This document shows, one piece after another, positions 50,775 to 60,544 of a DNA stretch of 64,000 bases (positions within the stretch are counted from its first letter, which is position 1; every line of letters begins with the position of its first letter). The notes beneath the pieces are model-generated. The model saw only the letters and a program-made list of their open reading frames with translations, was not told where the DNA came from and searched no databases. Source of the DNA: Myxococcales bacterium. Its GTDB lineage: Bacteria; Myxococcota_A; Polyangia; Polyangiales; Polyangiaceae. A program made the translations under genes and the position numbers. The stretch lies in NCBI GenBank assembly GCA_903642325.1, contig CAHJWM010000001.1, positions 186,001 to 250,000 on the forward strand, in the 5' to 3' direction.

Positions 50775-53192
50775 GGCGCGGCCGCCGCCTGCGCTGCTTC
50801 TGCCACCGCTTGCGGCCCCGCCGCCGCCGCTGCGGGCCGGCTTGTGACTCTTGCCCGCGCCAGCGCTCGGTTTGGCCGAACCTTTGCGCGTGGGGGTGGG
50901 ACGGTGGCCCACTTTCAGTAGGGGCGGCGCGTTCCGGCTGCGGCTCGGGACGACGCGGGCCCCACGTTTGCCGGGCGCGCGTAGCTTCGGTTTGCCACCG
51001 TCGGGCTCGCTCGATTGATAGGTGCCCTCCTCGAGCGCCTGCAGCACGCTGTCCGGAACCACGCGCCGGGCCAGGGTTTGACGGCGCAAAATGGCGACGT
51101 CCTCGATCACGACGGCGATACGGTCACCGAGAGAGATCGTATCGCCCGAGCGCAGCCCAACGACGCTGAGCTCGTCCTCCGCCATCTCGTATTGATCTGG
51201 GCCCATGCTCTCGTAACGCATCAGCACGTCGACGAAGGGCGCGTCGAGCGTCACGAAGGCGCCGCTGCCGACCAGCGCGGTCACGACGCCTTCGCAAGTC
51301 TCGCCGATGTGATCGCGCATCAGCAAGCAGCGGTAGAGATCGACGACCTCGCGCTCGACATCCATCGCGGCGCGTTCGCGCACGCTGGCCGAAGTGGCGC
51401 TTTGCGCGAGCTCTTCCAGCGCAGGCTCGCTGCTGACGGGCTTACCGCCGCGGAGCAGATGCTTCACAGCGCGGTGCACCTGCACATCGGGGTAGCGGCG
51501 AATGGGCGAGGTGAAATGGAGGTAATTCGTGGACGCGAGCCCGAAATGACCGACGTTCTTGATGTCGTACGCGGCTTGTTTGAGCGAGCGGAGGAGGAGC
51601 ATCTCCAGCACTTGCTTCCGGGCGTGGGTCGAGATGCGCTGCAGGAACTTGGAGACCCCGAGCGATTCGCTCATTTGATCGGCATCGAACTCGACGCCCA
51701 ATTTTTCCGCTATTTTGCCCAAGCGGGCGAGCTTGACCGGGTCGGGCTTGCCGTGAATGCGATAGATCGCCGGCGATTTCTTGTGGGCGAGCCAGGTGGC
51801 GACGAGCTCGTTCGCCAATAGCATTAGCTCTTCAATCATGTTGTAGGCGCGCTTGATGCCCGGATCCGAGGTGCGCCGCGTGACGTCCGTCGGCGCCTTC
51901 GTGACGGGGTCGAGCGTGAGCTTCGCTTCGGGCAGGTCGAGGTCGAGCGAGCCGCGCGCCATGCGCGCTTTGCGCAGCTTTCGCGTCAGCTCCTCCATCA
52001 CGCGAAGCTCCTTTTTGAATGCTTCCGCGGGCGCGCTTTTCGGCGGAATGTCCGTAAATCCCAACGTCCGCGCGACACCACCGTAAGTGAGCATGGCCGC
52101 CGAGCGCATCACGCCCTCTACGATCTCGAACTTTTTTACTTTGCCGTCGCGGTCCAAGTCCGCAATCACGCACAAGCATAGCCGGTCCTTCTCGGCCAAG
52201 AGTGAGCACAGATCGGCGGCTAATGCCGCCGGCAGCATGGGAATGGCGCGATCCGGCAAATAAATCGTGCAACCGCGGCGCAGCGCTTCCTTGTCGAGCG
52301 CGCTGCCCGGTTGCACGTATTCGCTCACGTCGGCAATGGCAATCCAAGCGCGGAAGCCGTCACCCGACTTTTCGACCCAGACCGCGTCATCGTGATCGCG
52401 GGCGTCCTCGGGATCGATCGTGGGCAGCGGCACCGAGCGCAAATCGACGCGGCCTTCCAGATTGAGCGGCAAGAGCCGCACCGCCATGGCCTCGGCCTCG
52501 CGAATTGCAGCCTCGGGGTGCTGCTCGGTCACCTGCTCGCGGATCAAGATCTTGGCCACCTCGACCGCGGGGTCGCCCGGCGCCCCGAGCACCGTAATCA
52601 GATCCCCCTCCGGGTTTTCGTCGGGGAATTCGGGGAATTTGGTGATTTCGGCGACGGCCGCATCCCCGTCTTGGCCGAGCTTGAGATTGAGCGAAAGCAC
52701 GATCGGGCCACGCACTCGGGAATCGTCGGGCTCGAGCCACATGCTGCGCCCGCGTTTGCGCAGCACACCGGCGACGCGCGGGTTGCGACGCGTCACTACG
52801 TGATCGACGCGGCCCTCCGTGCCACGCCCCGAGCGGCTGACCACGATGATCTTCACCCGGTCACCGTGCATGGCGGAGCCGATGGCTTCCGGCGGGACGT
52901 ACACGTCGTCGTGGCCGACGGCATTCACGAACCCAAAACCGCGCGCATTCATGGTGAGCGCACCCTCCCAGCCCTCGCTCTCGGTGACCTCACGTAACTC
53001 GCTCGTGTAGCGTTGACCACTGAGACGCTTGATTCGGCGCTGCTCGGCGAGCTCGTCCAGAGCGCCAATCAGCCGCGGCACATTTGCCTCGCTCACGCCG
53101 AGCTTGGCCGCGAGCTCCCGAGCGTGGACGGGTTTTTTTGCTTCCGCGAGCATGCGAATCACTTCGCCCTTCGCTGGGATTCGACTAGCCAT
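50760..53192 (-). CDS. rnr: ribonuclease R
   Basis: This processive 3'-5' exoribonuclease degrades structured RNA. The 810-residue protein has an N-terminal winged-helix region (IRMLAEAKKPVHARELAAKLGVSEANVP), OB-type cold-shock domains (GALTMNARGFGFV), and the catalytic RNB domain with TIDPEDARDHDDAVWV, carrying the metal-binding aspartates. The S1 domain follows (MRDHIGETCEGVVTALVGSGAFVTLDAPFVDVLM). The tail from about residue 735 is Lys/Arg/Gly-rich, as in other RNase R proteins. Confidence 0.97.
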   Translation of the reverse strand: MASRIPAKGEVIRMLAEAKKPVHARELAAKLGVSEANVPRLIGALDELAEQRRIKRLSGQRYTSELREVTESEGWEGALTMNARGFGFVNAVGHDDVYVPPEAIGSAMHGDRVKIIVVSRSGRGTEGRVDHVVTRRNPRVAGVLRKRGRSMWLEPDDSRVRGPIVLSLNLKLGQDGDAAVAEITKFPEFPDENPEGDLITVLGAPGDPAVEVAKILIREQVTEQHPEAAIREAEAMAVRLLPLNLEGRVDLRSVPLPTIDPEDARDHDDAVWVEKSGDGFRAWIAIADVSEYVQPGSALDKEALRRGCTIYLPDRAIPMLPAALAADLCSLLAEKDRLCLCVIADLDRDGKVKKFEIVEGVMRSAAMLTYGGVARTLGFTDIPPKSAPAEAFKKELRVMEELTRKLRKARMARGSLDLDLPEAKLTLDPVTKAPTDVTRRTSDPGIKRAYNMIEELMLLANELVATWLAHKKSPAIYRIHGKPDPVKLARLGKIAEKLGVEFDADQMSESLGVSKFLQRISTHARKQVLEMLLLRSLKQAAYDIKNVGHFGLASTNYLHFTSPIRRYPDVQVHRAVKHLLRGGKPVSSEPALEELAQSATSASVRERAAMDVEREVVDLYRCLLMRDHIGETCEGVVTALVGSGAFVTLDAPFVDVLMRYESMGPDQYEMAEDELSVVGLRSGDTISLGDRIAVVIEDVAILRRQTLARRVVPDSVLQALEEGTYQSSEPDGGKPKLRAPGKRGARVVPSRSRNAPPLLKVGHRPTPTRKGSAKPSAGAGKSHKPARSGGGGAASGGRSSAGGGRAKKRR

Positions 53193-53295
53193 GGCGGCCT
53201 TCTACCATCTTCTGGCGTGTAACAGCGGGCTCGCTCGGCGGCTTCGGACTGCGGGATCGTTGGGCTTTTTACCGGGCTCGGGCTAAGGACTCGGG

Positions 53296-54402
53296 GTGCG
53301 AAGAGCGCTCGGGTTGTTCGGTGTGCGGCTGGCTGCGGTCCTGGCCCTGGCGGTGTCGGCGGCGCTTTTGGTCGATTACACCGGCGCGCCCACGTACTGC
53401 GGGCCCGGCTCGGGCTGCGCCGTAGTCCGCGGCAGCGGCTACGGCTACGTGCTCTTGGCGGGGCTGCCGCTGCCCGTACCAGCGTTGGGCATGCTCGGTT
53501 TTGCGGTCTTGCTCGGCGTCGCGCTGAGCCGTGGTTTGAGCCGCTGGGTACCACTCGTCGCCGCACTTGGCGGCGTCATAGGCCTAGGACTGTTCGGCCT
53601 GCAGTGGCTCGAGATCCGGCAACTGTGTTCGCTGTGTGTGACCGTCGACACACTGGCCGTGCTGGCCGCCGCGTGCGGCGTTCTGGTTTGGCGCAGCAGC
53701 GACCTTGGGCAAGAATTGGGGCTGCGGCGGGGCGCATGGGTAGCACTCGCCGTGCTGGCCTTGGCGGCGCCACTGCTCTGGCCTCGGGCTCGACCCGCGC
53801 CGCCCGTGCCTGTGGGCGTGCAGAAGCTCTACCAGCCGGGCAAAATCAATGTCGTGGAGTTCGCGGATTACGAGTGTCCGTTTTGCCGCATGTTGCACCC
53901 CCAATTGCAGGCGGTCGTCGCGAGCTACCCCGGCAAGGTCAACTTCACGCGCTTGAATTTGCCGCTCAAAAGCCATGAATTCGCTCGAGGTGCGGCCGAG
54001 GCCCAGGTGTGCGCCCGCAGCCAAGGCAGGGGTGATGCGATGGCCGACCAGCTGTTTGCGGCGCAAGACTTGCGGCCCGAATTGAACCGTGCGCGCGCCA
54101 AAGAGCTAGGCGTAGAGCTGGGCGCGTACGATCGCTGCATTGCATCGGGCGAAGCGGATCGAATCATCGAGTCAGAGTCGAGGATCCTGACCGAGAGCGG
54201 CTTACAAGGGCTGCCGACGACCTACGTTGGCGCCAGAACCATCATCGGCGCGCAACCCGAAGAAGTCTTCCGCGACGCGTTCGATCGCGCCGAACGCGGC
54301 GATGGAGAGCGCGGCGTACCGGCCGGCGTCTATTGGCTGATCACGTTGTCGTTGACGATCGCCGTCTGCTGGGTGGGCCGCGTGCGGCGTGCTACACTCT
54401 GA
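53296..54402 (+). CDS. vitamin K epoxide reductase - DsbA/thioredoxin fusion
   Basis: The 368-residue protein has an N-terminal VKOR domain with about four membrane segments. Its loop cysteines are in TYCGPGSGCAVVRGSGYG, and the active-site CxxC is in QLCSLCVTVDTLAV. After a further membrane segment comes a periplasmic thioredoxin-fold DsbA-like domain with CPFC in FADYECPFCRMLHP and the cis-Pro in LQGLPTTYVG. Such fusions form a complete disulfide-generating unit: the VKOR part reoxidises the DsbA-like part and passes electrons to quinones. GTG 53296 is the start. It is divergent from rnr. Adenosine deaminase follows by one base. Confidence 0.92.
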   Translation: MRRALGLFGVRLAAVLALAVSAALLVDYTGAPTYCGPGSGCAVVRGSGYGYVLLAGLPLPVPALGMLGFAVLLGVALSRGLSRWVPLVAALGGVIGLGLFGLQWLEIRQLCSLCVTVDTLAVLAAACGVLVWRSSDLGQELGLRRGAWVALAVLALAAPLLWPRARPAPPVPVGVQKLYQPGKINVVEFADYECPFCRMLHPQLQAVVASYPGKVNFTRLNLPLKSHEFARGAAEAQVCARSQGRGDAMADQLFAAQDLRPELNRARAKELGVELGAYDRCIASGEADRIIESESRILTESGLQGLPTTYVGARTIIGAQPEEVFRDAFDRAERGDGERGVPAGVYWLITLSLTIAVCWVGRVRRATL

Positions 54403-54403
54403 T

Positions 54404-55600
54404 ATGGAACACACGAACTCGAAGAATGGCGCGGCCGGGCCCGCGGACGTTGGCAACCTACCCGAGCCGCCTGGGCAAGTTCCGTTCGAAGTTTTCAAGG
54501 CGCTGCCCAAGACCGACCTCCACGTTCATCTGGACGGCTCGCTGCGCTTGGAAACCATTTTAGAGCTGGCAAAGCTGCAAAAAGTCGAGCTGCCCGCGAC
54601 GGACGTGGAGGGCCTGCGCGCAGCGATCGGCTGTGGAAACAACTTCGGTTCGCTCGTCGACTACCTGCGTGGCTTCGACATCACCCTGCGCGTGATGCAG
54701 ACCGAAGCCGCGCTCGAGCGCATCGCCTTTGAGCTCGCGGAGGACGCGCACCGCGAGAACGTGCGCTACATGGAGGTTCGATACGCGCCCATGCTGCACA
54801 CGCAGCGCGGTCTGAAGCTGACCAAGGTCGTGGAGGCAGTGCTCGACGGCCTGCGCCGCGCGCGTGAAACTTATGGCATCAAGGCCACCGTGATCGTGTG
54901 CGGGATTCGCAACATCTCCGCTGAGTCGTCCTATCAAATGGCCGAGCTTGCCGTGGCTTATAAAGGCCGCGGCGTGGTTGGATTCGATCTCGCGGGCGCC
55001 GAAGCAGATTTTCCGGCCAAGCATCACCGCGCGGCGTTTCAGCTGGTGCGGGACAACAATATCAACTGCACGATCCACGCGGGTGAAGCTTACGGTCCGG
55101 AATCGATCGCCCAGGCCATTCACGTGTGCGGTGCGCACCGGATCGGTCATGGCTGTCGCCTACGTGAAGATGGGGATTTGCTGCACTATCTGAACGATCA
55201 TCGCGTGCCGCTCGAATGCTGCCCGTCGAGCAACGTGCAAACCGGCGCAGTGAAAGACTTGGCCTCTCACCCGATCAAGCTCTACTTCGACCTCGGCCTG
55301 CGAGTGACGGTGAACACCGACAACCGCCTGATCACCGACACCAGCGTCTCGAAGGAGCTGTACCTGGTGCATACCCAAATGGGTGTGCCGTTTGCCGACA
55401 TCAAGAGCATGATATTGGCGGGTTTCAAGTCGACCTTTCAGCCGTTTCACGAGAAGCAAGCCGCGCTCCGCCGCGTGGGCGTCGAGCTCGACCGCTACGA
55501 CGACAACGGGCGGCTCCGCGCGCCGGTCGGCTCGGGTGAGCGGCCACCCTCCCGCCGTCCGCGCGACAGCGGCGTCATCTCTTCGGTGGGCGGCGAATAG
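54404..55600 (+). CDS. add: adenosine deaminase
   Basis: This TIM-barrel amidohydrolase deaminates adenosine or deoxyadenosine in purine salvage. The 398-residue protein has the metal-binding HxH in KTDLHVHLDGSLRL, the HAGE motif (CTIHAGEAYGPESIAQA), HRIGHG, and the metal-binding Asp in VNTDNRLITDT. Length is slightly above the usual, owing to N- and C-terminal low-complexity tails. ATG 54404 lies just after the VKOR stop codon; the frame extends 15 bases further upstream. Related adenine or cytokinin deaminases cannot be excluded without alignment. Confidence 0.92.
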   Translation: MEHTNSKNGAAGPADVGNLPEPPGQVPFEVFKALPKTDLHVHLDGSLRLETILELAKLQKVELPATDVEGLRAAIGCGNNFGSLVDYLRGFDITLRVMQTEAALERIAFELAEDAHRENVRYMEVRYAPMLHTQRGLKLTKVVEAVLDGLRRARETYGIKATVIVCGIRNISAESSYQMAELAVAYKGRGVVGFDLAGAEADFPAKHHRAAFQLVRDNNINCTIHAGEAYGPESIAQAIHVCGAHRIGHGCRLREDGDLLHYLNDHRVPLECCPSSNVQTGAVKDLASHPIKLYFDLGLRVTVNTDNRLITDTSVSKELYLVHTQMGVPFADIKSMILAGFKSTFQPFHEKQAALRRVGVELDRYDDNGRLRAPVGSGERPPSRRPRDSGVISSVGGE

Positions 55601-55612
55601 GCGGCGCTCGCG

Positions 55613-56563
55613 TCAGAAGTGGACGTCGGCACGCACGTCGCCGGCCATGGCATCCTCGAGCGTCTTCACCGCAGCTTCGATCTCGTCCGAGTCGATGGCG
55701 GGTAGCTTGATCTGAAAACGGATGAAGAGATCCCCGGTTTCGTTTTTGCGTTTCACGCCGCGGCCCTTCAGCCGCGCCACCTGACCGCTTTGAGCGTGCT
55801 TAGGAACGGTCAGAGTAATTGCGCCGTCCGGGGTGGGGACACGCACCTTGGCGCCGCGGTGGGCCTCGCCGGCCGTGATCGGCAAATCCAAGTACAAATC
55901 CAGCCCTGAGCGTTCGAAAAACGGGTGCTTGGTGACGCGAATGCTGAGCAACAGATCGCCTGCGGGGCCGCCGAATGACCCAGGCGCGCCTTGCCCAGCG
56001 ATCCGCACCTTGTCGCCATTGCCCGCGCCGGGAGGCACGCGCACGGTGATGTCTTCCCCGCCATCTTGCAACCGAAGCTTGAGCTCAGCGCCGCGCAGGG
56101 CAGAGATGAAATCGACGCTCACCTCACTCGCAATGTCCGAGCCCTTCATGCCCGAGCTAGCGCCACGGCGACCACCGCGGCTAAAGAGGTCACCAAACAG
56201 ATCGCCGATGCCTCCGGGGGCCTCACCGGCAGCGCCCGGGGTGCTGAACAGATCCTCGATATTGGGCGCGCGGCCGCGGCCACGCGGGCCGGCGCCTCGC
56301 CCGTCGCGATAGGCGCGCGCGGCTTGCGCGTTGAAACCTTCGCGCAGACCCTCTTCGCCAAATTCATCGTATAGGCTGCGCTTTTCCTTATCGGACAATG
56401 CCTGGTACGCGCGGTTGACGACCTTGAAGCGAGCCTCCGCTTTTTTGTCGCCGGGATTTTTGTCGGGATGCAGCTGCGCGGCGAGCTTTCGGTACGCCTT
56501 CTTGAGCTCGTCATCACTCGCGGTGCGCGACACTCCGAGCTCTTTGTAAAAATCAGCAGCCAT
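55613..56563 (-). CDS. DnaJ-class chaperone, CbpA type
   Basis: The 316-residue protein has an N-terminal J domain (FYKELGVSRTASDDELKKAY ... HPD in QLHPDKNPGD), a Gly/Arg-rich linker, and two C-terminal beta-sandwich domains. It lacks the cysteine-rich zinc finger of DnaJ, like CbpA. GGVKRKNETGDLFIRFQIKLP is the typical C-terminal segment. It stimulates DnaK. Adjacent genes are an amidohydrolase and a methyltransferase; no dnaK or grpE is nearby. Confidence 0.93.
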   Translation of the reverse strand: MAADFYKELGVSRTASDDELKKAYRKLAAQLHPDKNPGDKKAEARFKVVNRAYQALSDKEKRSLYDEFGEEGLREGFNAQAARAYRDGRGAGPRGRGRAPNIEDLFSTPGAAGEAPGGIGDLFGDLFSRGGRRGASSGMKGSDIASEVSVDFISALRGAELKLRLQDGGEDITVRVPPGAGNGDKVRIAGQGAPGSFGGPAGDLLLSIRVTKHPFFERSGLDLYLDLPITAGEAHRGAKVRVPTPDGAITLTVPKHAQSGQVARLKGRGVKRKNETGDLFIRFQIKLPAIDSDEIEAAVKTLEDAMAGDVRADVHF

Positions 56564-56605
56564 GGCTGTTCGACAAGCTAAGCGCCCAGAAGCAGCCCGG
56601 CAAGG

Positions 56606-57502
56606 TCAAGCGCGCTTCTTCGCGGGAGGGGCCGCCCTTCGTCGAACGATGGGCGACCTGCGACGCGCAGCGGGGGCGACACCGCAGCTGACGACCATGG
56701 AGTCCACCCATTGGTCAGCGGGTAAATCGGTGAAATCGGCCGTGAAAAAGATGTCTGCAAAGCCGTTGTAATGCAGCAACGCCTCGACCTCGCGCGGGAA
56801 GAACTGGCGGTGGGTGAGCGGCACCTTCCAGGGCTTACCGCCCGCCTCGGGCTCGAACTCCATCCAGATCAGAAGCAACTGGCGCAGTCGATCGTACTCG
56901 AAGCGTTCAGCGTACTTGACCAGCTCGCCCGTGCTCGGGTGTCTGATCTTCGGGGAGCCATAGGTGCGCTCGGGGTCACGTGAGAGGTCCTCGCCATGCG
57001 GCACGGAAAAATCGAACACGAAGCGGCCACCCGGCGCCAGATGGGCGCGCACACGCGCCAGGAACGCTTCCACGTCAGGCCGCGTGTAAAGATGGAGAAA
57101 GCAGTTGAACGGCGCGTACACGAGCGGCACGCGCTTTCCCAGCCGGTACTCGCGCATATCGCCTTCGGCCAGGGCCACGCGAGCGCGCACTTGTTTGGGC
57201 TCGAGCGCTAGCCGGGCCTGGAAATCGTCGAGCATGGGCCGCGAAAGGTCGACGCCGAACACCTCGACACCGGCTCGCGCGACGTGCAGCGCGATGCGCC
57301 CGTTGCCGACGCCGTACTCCAGCACAGGCCCCTTCGATTGGCGCGCCAGACGCACGTAATAGTCGACGTCGTGACGCCGATCTTTGTAGGTCTTCGTGTA
57401 GTACGCGGGGTCTTCGTAGTGACCTTTGGCGCCGTCATCGCCGGCAGCGCCAAAATCGCGAATCGTGCGCGCCGGGTCTGCGCCGCGCGCCTTGCCGCTC
57501 AA
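56606..57502 (-). CDS. class I SAM-dependent methyltransferase
   Basis: The 298-residue protein has motif [20 protein letters not shown] and acidic residues in [12 protein letters not shown], then the post-I region [35 protein letters not shown], typical of small-molecule methyltransferases. The start is TTG 57502, overlapping the rpoZ stop codon (TTGA). The Lys/Arg-rich C-terminus ([19 protein letters not shown]) is unusual and suggests RNA or nucleic-acid association. The substrate is unknown. It forms an operon with rpoZ. Confidence 0.85.
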   Translation of the reverse strand: MSGKARGADPARTIRDFGAAGDDGAKGHYEDPAYYTKTYKDRRHDVDYYVRLARQSKGPVLEYGVGNGRIALHVARAGVEVFGVDLSRPMLDDFQARLALEPKQVRARVALAEGDMREYRLGKRVPLVYAPFNCFLHLYTRPDVEAFLARVRAHLAPGGRFVFDFSVPHGEDLSRDPERTYGSPKIRHPSTGELVKYAERFEYDRLRQLLLIWMEFEPEAGGKPWKVPLTHRQFFPREVEALLHYNGFADIFFTADFTDLPADQWVDSMVVSCGVAPAARRRSPIVRRRAAPPAKKRA

Positions 57503-57738
57503 AGATTTACGCGGCCGAGCTCGTTGATGTACTCGGCGACCGCTTCCACGGACGGGCGATGAAAACGCACTTTGCCAGCCGCGATTTCACGCAAGCTGAG
57601 CACGGGCGGTTTGTTCTTTGCGTTCACGAGAGCCGGGCCACCCTTCATGATCGTGCGTGTACGCTGAGCCGCTAACACCACGAGGGCGAAGCGGTTCTCT
57701 TCTTGTTCCAAACAATCTTCGACGGTAACGCGTGCCAT
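57499..57738 (-). CDS. rpoZ: RNA polymerase omega subunit
   Basis: The 79-residue protein matches omega: [29 protein letters not shown] at the N-terminus, with the beta'-contact region, and REIAAGKV...[11 protein letters not shown] at the C-terminus. It promotes RNA polymerase assembly and mediates ppGpp binding in proteobacteria. Length is normal. Its usual neighbours gmk and spoT are not adjacent; instead a methyltransferase follows. Confidence 0.93.
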   Translation of the reverse strand: MARVTVEDCLEQEENRFALVVLAAQRTRTIMKGGPALVNAKNKPPVLSLREIAAGKVRFHRPSVEAVAEYINELGRVNL

Positions 57739-58078
57739 GGTGTGGGCTCCTGACGGGGGGCGCGAATACTAGCTAATGCCGCGTGGCCGAGCAACACACG
57801 GGGAGCCGCGCTCCGCGATCGCGGGATGCTTCACGATTTCGCGTACTTGGACGCCTGGCGGTAGGTGGCGTGTGATTTGGGGGCGATCAATGAGGAACAA
57901 TCTCGCTGCGCGGGGCGCAACGCAAGCCCGGGCCTCGCTCGCGGCGCCCGGCGAAGCGCGGAAGTTTGGAAGGGAGCGGGCGGCCGGGACAATGATGGGG
58001 CGAATCGAGCCGACGTTTTGTTGGCCGGTGGCCCCGCCGCAGGCGAGGATCCACGCCTCAGCCAAAAGGAGGCGCCGC
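57739..58078 (+). other. intergenic region between rpoZ and the GAF gene
   Basis: These 340 bases lie between divergent genes. The frame of the GAF gene stays open upstream, but its codons there do not look like the family. The end holds aaaaggagg just before the GAF ATG, a strong ribosome-binding site. Promoters for both directions must lie here, but no hexamers stand out. Confidence 0.4.
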
Positions 58079-58783
58079 ATGCAGGTCGATGGATTTTTAG
58101 CCAGTGTCTTTAGACCAACCCCGCCGCCGCTTTGGTACGTCACGAACGGCGAGCTCACCGTCGGCCCGGTGGTGACAGGTCTATTGATCCGTGGCGTGGA
58201 ATGCGGCCGAGTGCCGGAATATTGCCAGGTCAGCCCATATCACGGCGATTGGCGCACGCTCAACGCGGTGCGTGAAGTCGCGGCCTTGCACAGCAAGATG
58301 AACGGGGCCGCGCCCAGCTCGCAACAACTTCTCGAGTGGACGCGCCCCATCGAACGCATCAAGGACGAGGCCGAGCTCAGCCACACCATCACCTGGCTCG
58401 CCTTGGTGGCAACTGGCGCGGAAAGTGCCATGTTTCACTACCGTGGGCGCAACGGCCGCGCCCTGATCACTCGCTCGGTGATCGGGCCGATTTCCAATGA
58501 ACGCCTGGGCTACCCAATGCCAGAGCAGGACTTGGTCCTACAGGCCGCCCGCAGGGGCCGGCCTGTGCTGGGGCCCCCGTACGGACCCACGGAGGACGCC
58601 CTGGCGATCCGCTTTGCGAGTAGCCGCGGCGGCGTGGGGGCGGCCGCCATGATCCCGCTGTTCATCGGTGAAAGCTTAACCGCAATGCTCGAGCTATCGC
58701 GTCCCGGCCACGGATTTCGCCGCAGCGATTTGCAGCGTGCGGAGCGCATCGCCCAGCGGGCGCTGCGAGCACGCTCGAACTGA
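58079..58783 (+). CDS. GYF_2-like - GAF domain protein
   Basis: From ATG 58079, with AGGAGG 6 bases upstream, the product is 234 residues. Residues about 17-65 resemble the GYF_2 domain (PPLWYVTNGELTVGPVVTGLLIRGVECGRVPEYCQV), found in bacterial membrane and signalling proteins. A GAF-like domain follows at about 90-230 (WTRPIERIKDEAELSHTITWLALVATGAESAMFHYRGRNGR ... GGVGAAAMIPLFIGESLTAMLELSRPG). No enzymatic or DNA-binding output domain is present. It converges with the serpin gene. Confidence 0.75.
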   Translation: MQVDGFLASVFRPTPPPLWYVTNGELTVGPVVTGLLIRGVECGRVPEYCQVSPYHGDWRTLNAVREVAALHSKMNGAAPSSQQLLEWTRPIERIKDEAELSHTITWLALVATGAESAMFHYRGRNGRALITRSVIGPISNERLGYPMPEQDLVLQAARRGRPVLGPPYGPTEDALAIRFASSRGGVGAAAMIPLFIGESLTAMLELSRPGHGFRRSDLQRAERIAQRALRARSN

Positions 58784-58785
58784 GC

Positions 58786-58835
58786 GCCACCCGAGCGAAA
58801 CCAGTGCCTGAGAACACAACGTCGCTCGGGTGCGG
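58786..58835 (+). terminator. inverted repeat between convergent GAF and serpin genes
   Basis: A 10-bp perfect inverted repeat, acccgagcga at 58789-58798 and tcgctcgggt at 58822-58831, with a 23-base loop, lies between the two convergent stop codons (58783 and 58857). GC pairing continues outwards with a mismatch. There is no T-tract on either side, so it may be a bidirectional pause or Rho-assisted terminator, or an mRNA stability element. Confidence 0.45.
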
Positions 58836-58856
58836 CCCGAGACTGGAGCGCTCGGC

Positions 58857-60343
58857 TCACTCCCCAGAGGCGCGCGGGTCGGCGATGTGGCCGAGCAGCA
58901 GCACCGCCCCCGTAGGCACGTCGATGAGGGCAATCAAGTATGGATGATTCACGGTCATCGAGATCGGCGCGGGCCGCTTGCGCAGCGCCGCCGCGGTAGA
59001 CATCACTACCGCCGTCGCCGCGGCCGCCTCGACCCCGGTTTCCTGCATCTCGAGCATCGTTTTTTGCAGAACGTCGCTGACGAACAGCGACGGCTCACCG
59101 GCAGGCGGCGTGCACATCGCTCCGAAGTCGGCGTGGTCGCGGTCAAATGCCTGGATCATGCCCAGCTTGCGCAGCGCCGCGCCAAGCGAAAAGGCCGACG
59201 AGGTAAACGCGGCCTTCGGCAAGGCAAGAGCGACGAGGGCGGCCTTCGCGGGGAGTGTTAGCGCCGCGGCGCCGCGGCGCAGCGTGCGCTCGTAAGCCGC
59301 GAGCGACGTTCCCGCATGTGGCAATGCGATGACGAGCGACAAGCGGCGCCCTGCGAACGGCAGCGCCACGACCTGAGCCGAACCGTCATCGACGTAGGCG
59401 AATTGAGCCTCGCGATGCATGTAAGTCGCCTGAGCTTCGCGCCGGTCAGCGAGCATGAAGGGCGCGGCGGTAGTGGCCGACGGCGCGAATGGCACCTCCC
59501 ACGGGAATTTTAGATGCAGCGCGTTGACCAACACCAGTCGCGTCGCACCCCCCAGCGCGCCTTGTGGCAATAAGTCCACAATCTTGCCGCCTGTTTGGTC
59601 ACTGACCCAGGCGTTCAGCTCCAAACGCGTCGGCTCAGCCTGCTGCCGGAAATCGCGCAACACGACGCGCGCGCCGTAGTTTGCCGCCAGCGTGCTCGTG
59701 AATGGCGCCGCCCACACGTAGCTTGCCTCACCCCAAACCGAGCTCACGATCTGCAGCACGTAGTCGCTCGCCGCCGGCGGGCGGTTCGAGACCGGCAAAC
59801 CCTGCGACGCCGAGGCAAAGCTCTCGGGCCCGCGTGCCAGCAAAGCCTGGCTCAGGGCATTTTGTCCGCCCATGAGCGCCGCTGGCGCGCGCAATCCGAA
59901 CTGGAGGGCCGCCCCCATTTCGGCCCGCGTACGACCCCGCGCTCCCGCGTAGGCCATGCTCAGCGCGAGGTGCGCACTGATTGGGGCGGCGAGAAGATTC
60001 TTACCCGCGCTGTCCGCCGCCAGCTGCGCAAAAAGCGCGGTCGCGAAGGATTATTGGCGGCCACCGCCGCTTGAAGTGATGCGGGGGCAATGCCCTGACT
60101 CGGAGCCCTCGAGTCCGCGACGGAGTCCGACGCCGCGGCGCTCGGCGCGAGCCCGCTGGTTTCGCCGCCGCCGACGGCAGGCGCAATCGCCGCCTCCCCG
60201 GCTGCGTCGCTTTTGACCGCGGCCCGCCCGCCTTCAGCGGAGGCCGCGAGCGAAGTCGCTGCGCGCGGTGCCCCGGTGTTCGGCCGCTGCTCATGACACC
60301 CCAGCACAGCGAAGAGAGCGCCGACATGAACGAGCGAGGCCAT
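58857..60343 (-). pseudogene. serpin lipoprotein gene interrupted by one frameshift
   Basis: The serpin fold is read in two frames. The 5' part (start near ATG 60343; GTG or ATG upstream possible) encodes a lipoprotein signal (MASLVHVGALFAVLGC) and a linker up to QAAVAANN. Then, near 60045-60052, the frame must shift: in the other frame FATALFAQLAADSAGKNLLA and APISAHLALSMAYAGA follow directly, the serpin start. The 3' part (58857-59957 and upstream) has the hinge ETGVEAAAATAVV and signature NHPYLIALIDVPTGAVLLLG. P1-P1' is predicted as Ala-Ala by counting from the hinge (P17 Glu), pointing to elastase-like targets. One base is missing (aat aat cc ttc) or two are extra. Confidence 0.8.
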
Positions 60344-60544
60344 CGCGGAGCGTGCAAATACAGTCACCGGGGCAAGGTACGCGGATCGCTCAGGTTTGTG
60401 TACTCCCCGCCCGTCACTCATCGAACGCGCGAGAGGCGAAGGAGTCGGCTTTTTGCCGCGCGTTCGACGGTCGCTGGTTGATAAGACGCGACTCGACTTA
60501 GAGGCTTGCCCGCTGGCCGTGCGCCTAACCGGTTCTCTAATCGG

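Noticed and set aside
60030-60060. Programmed frameshifting in the serpin gene
   Set aside because: No slippery heptamer or downstream pseudoknot-like structure is evident; error or mutation is simpler.
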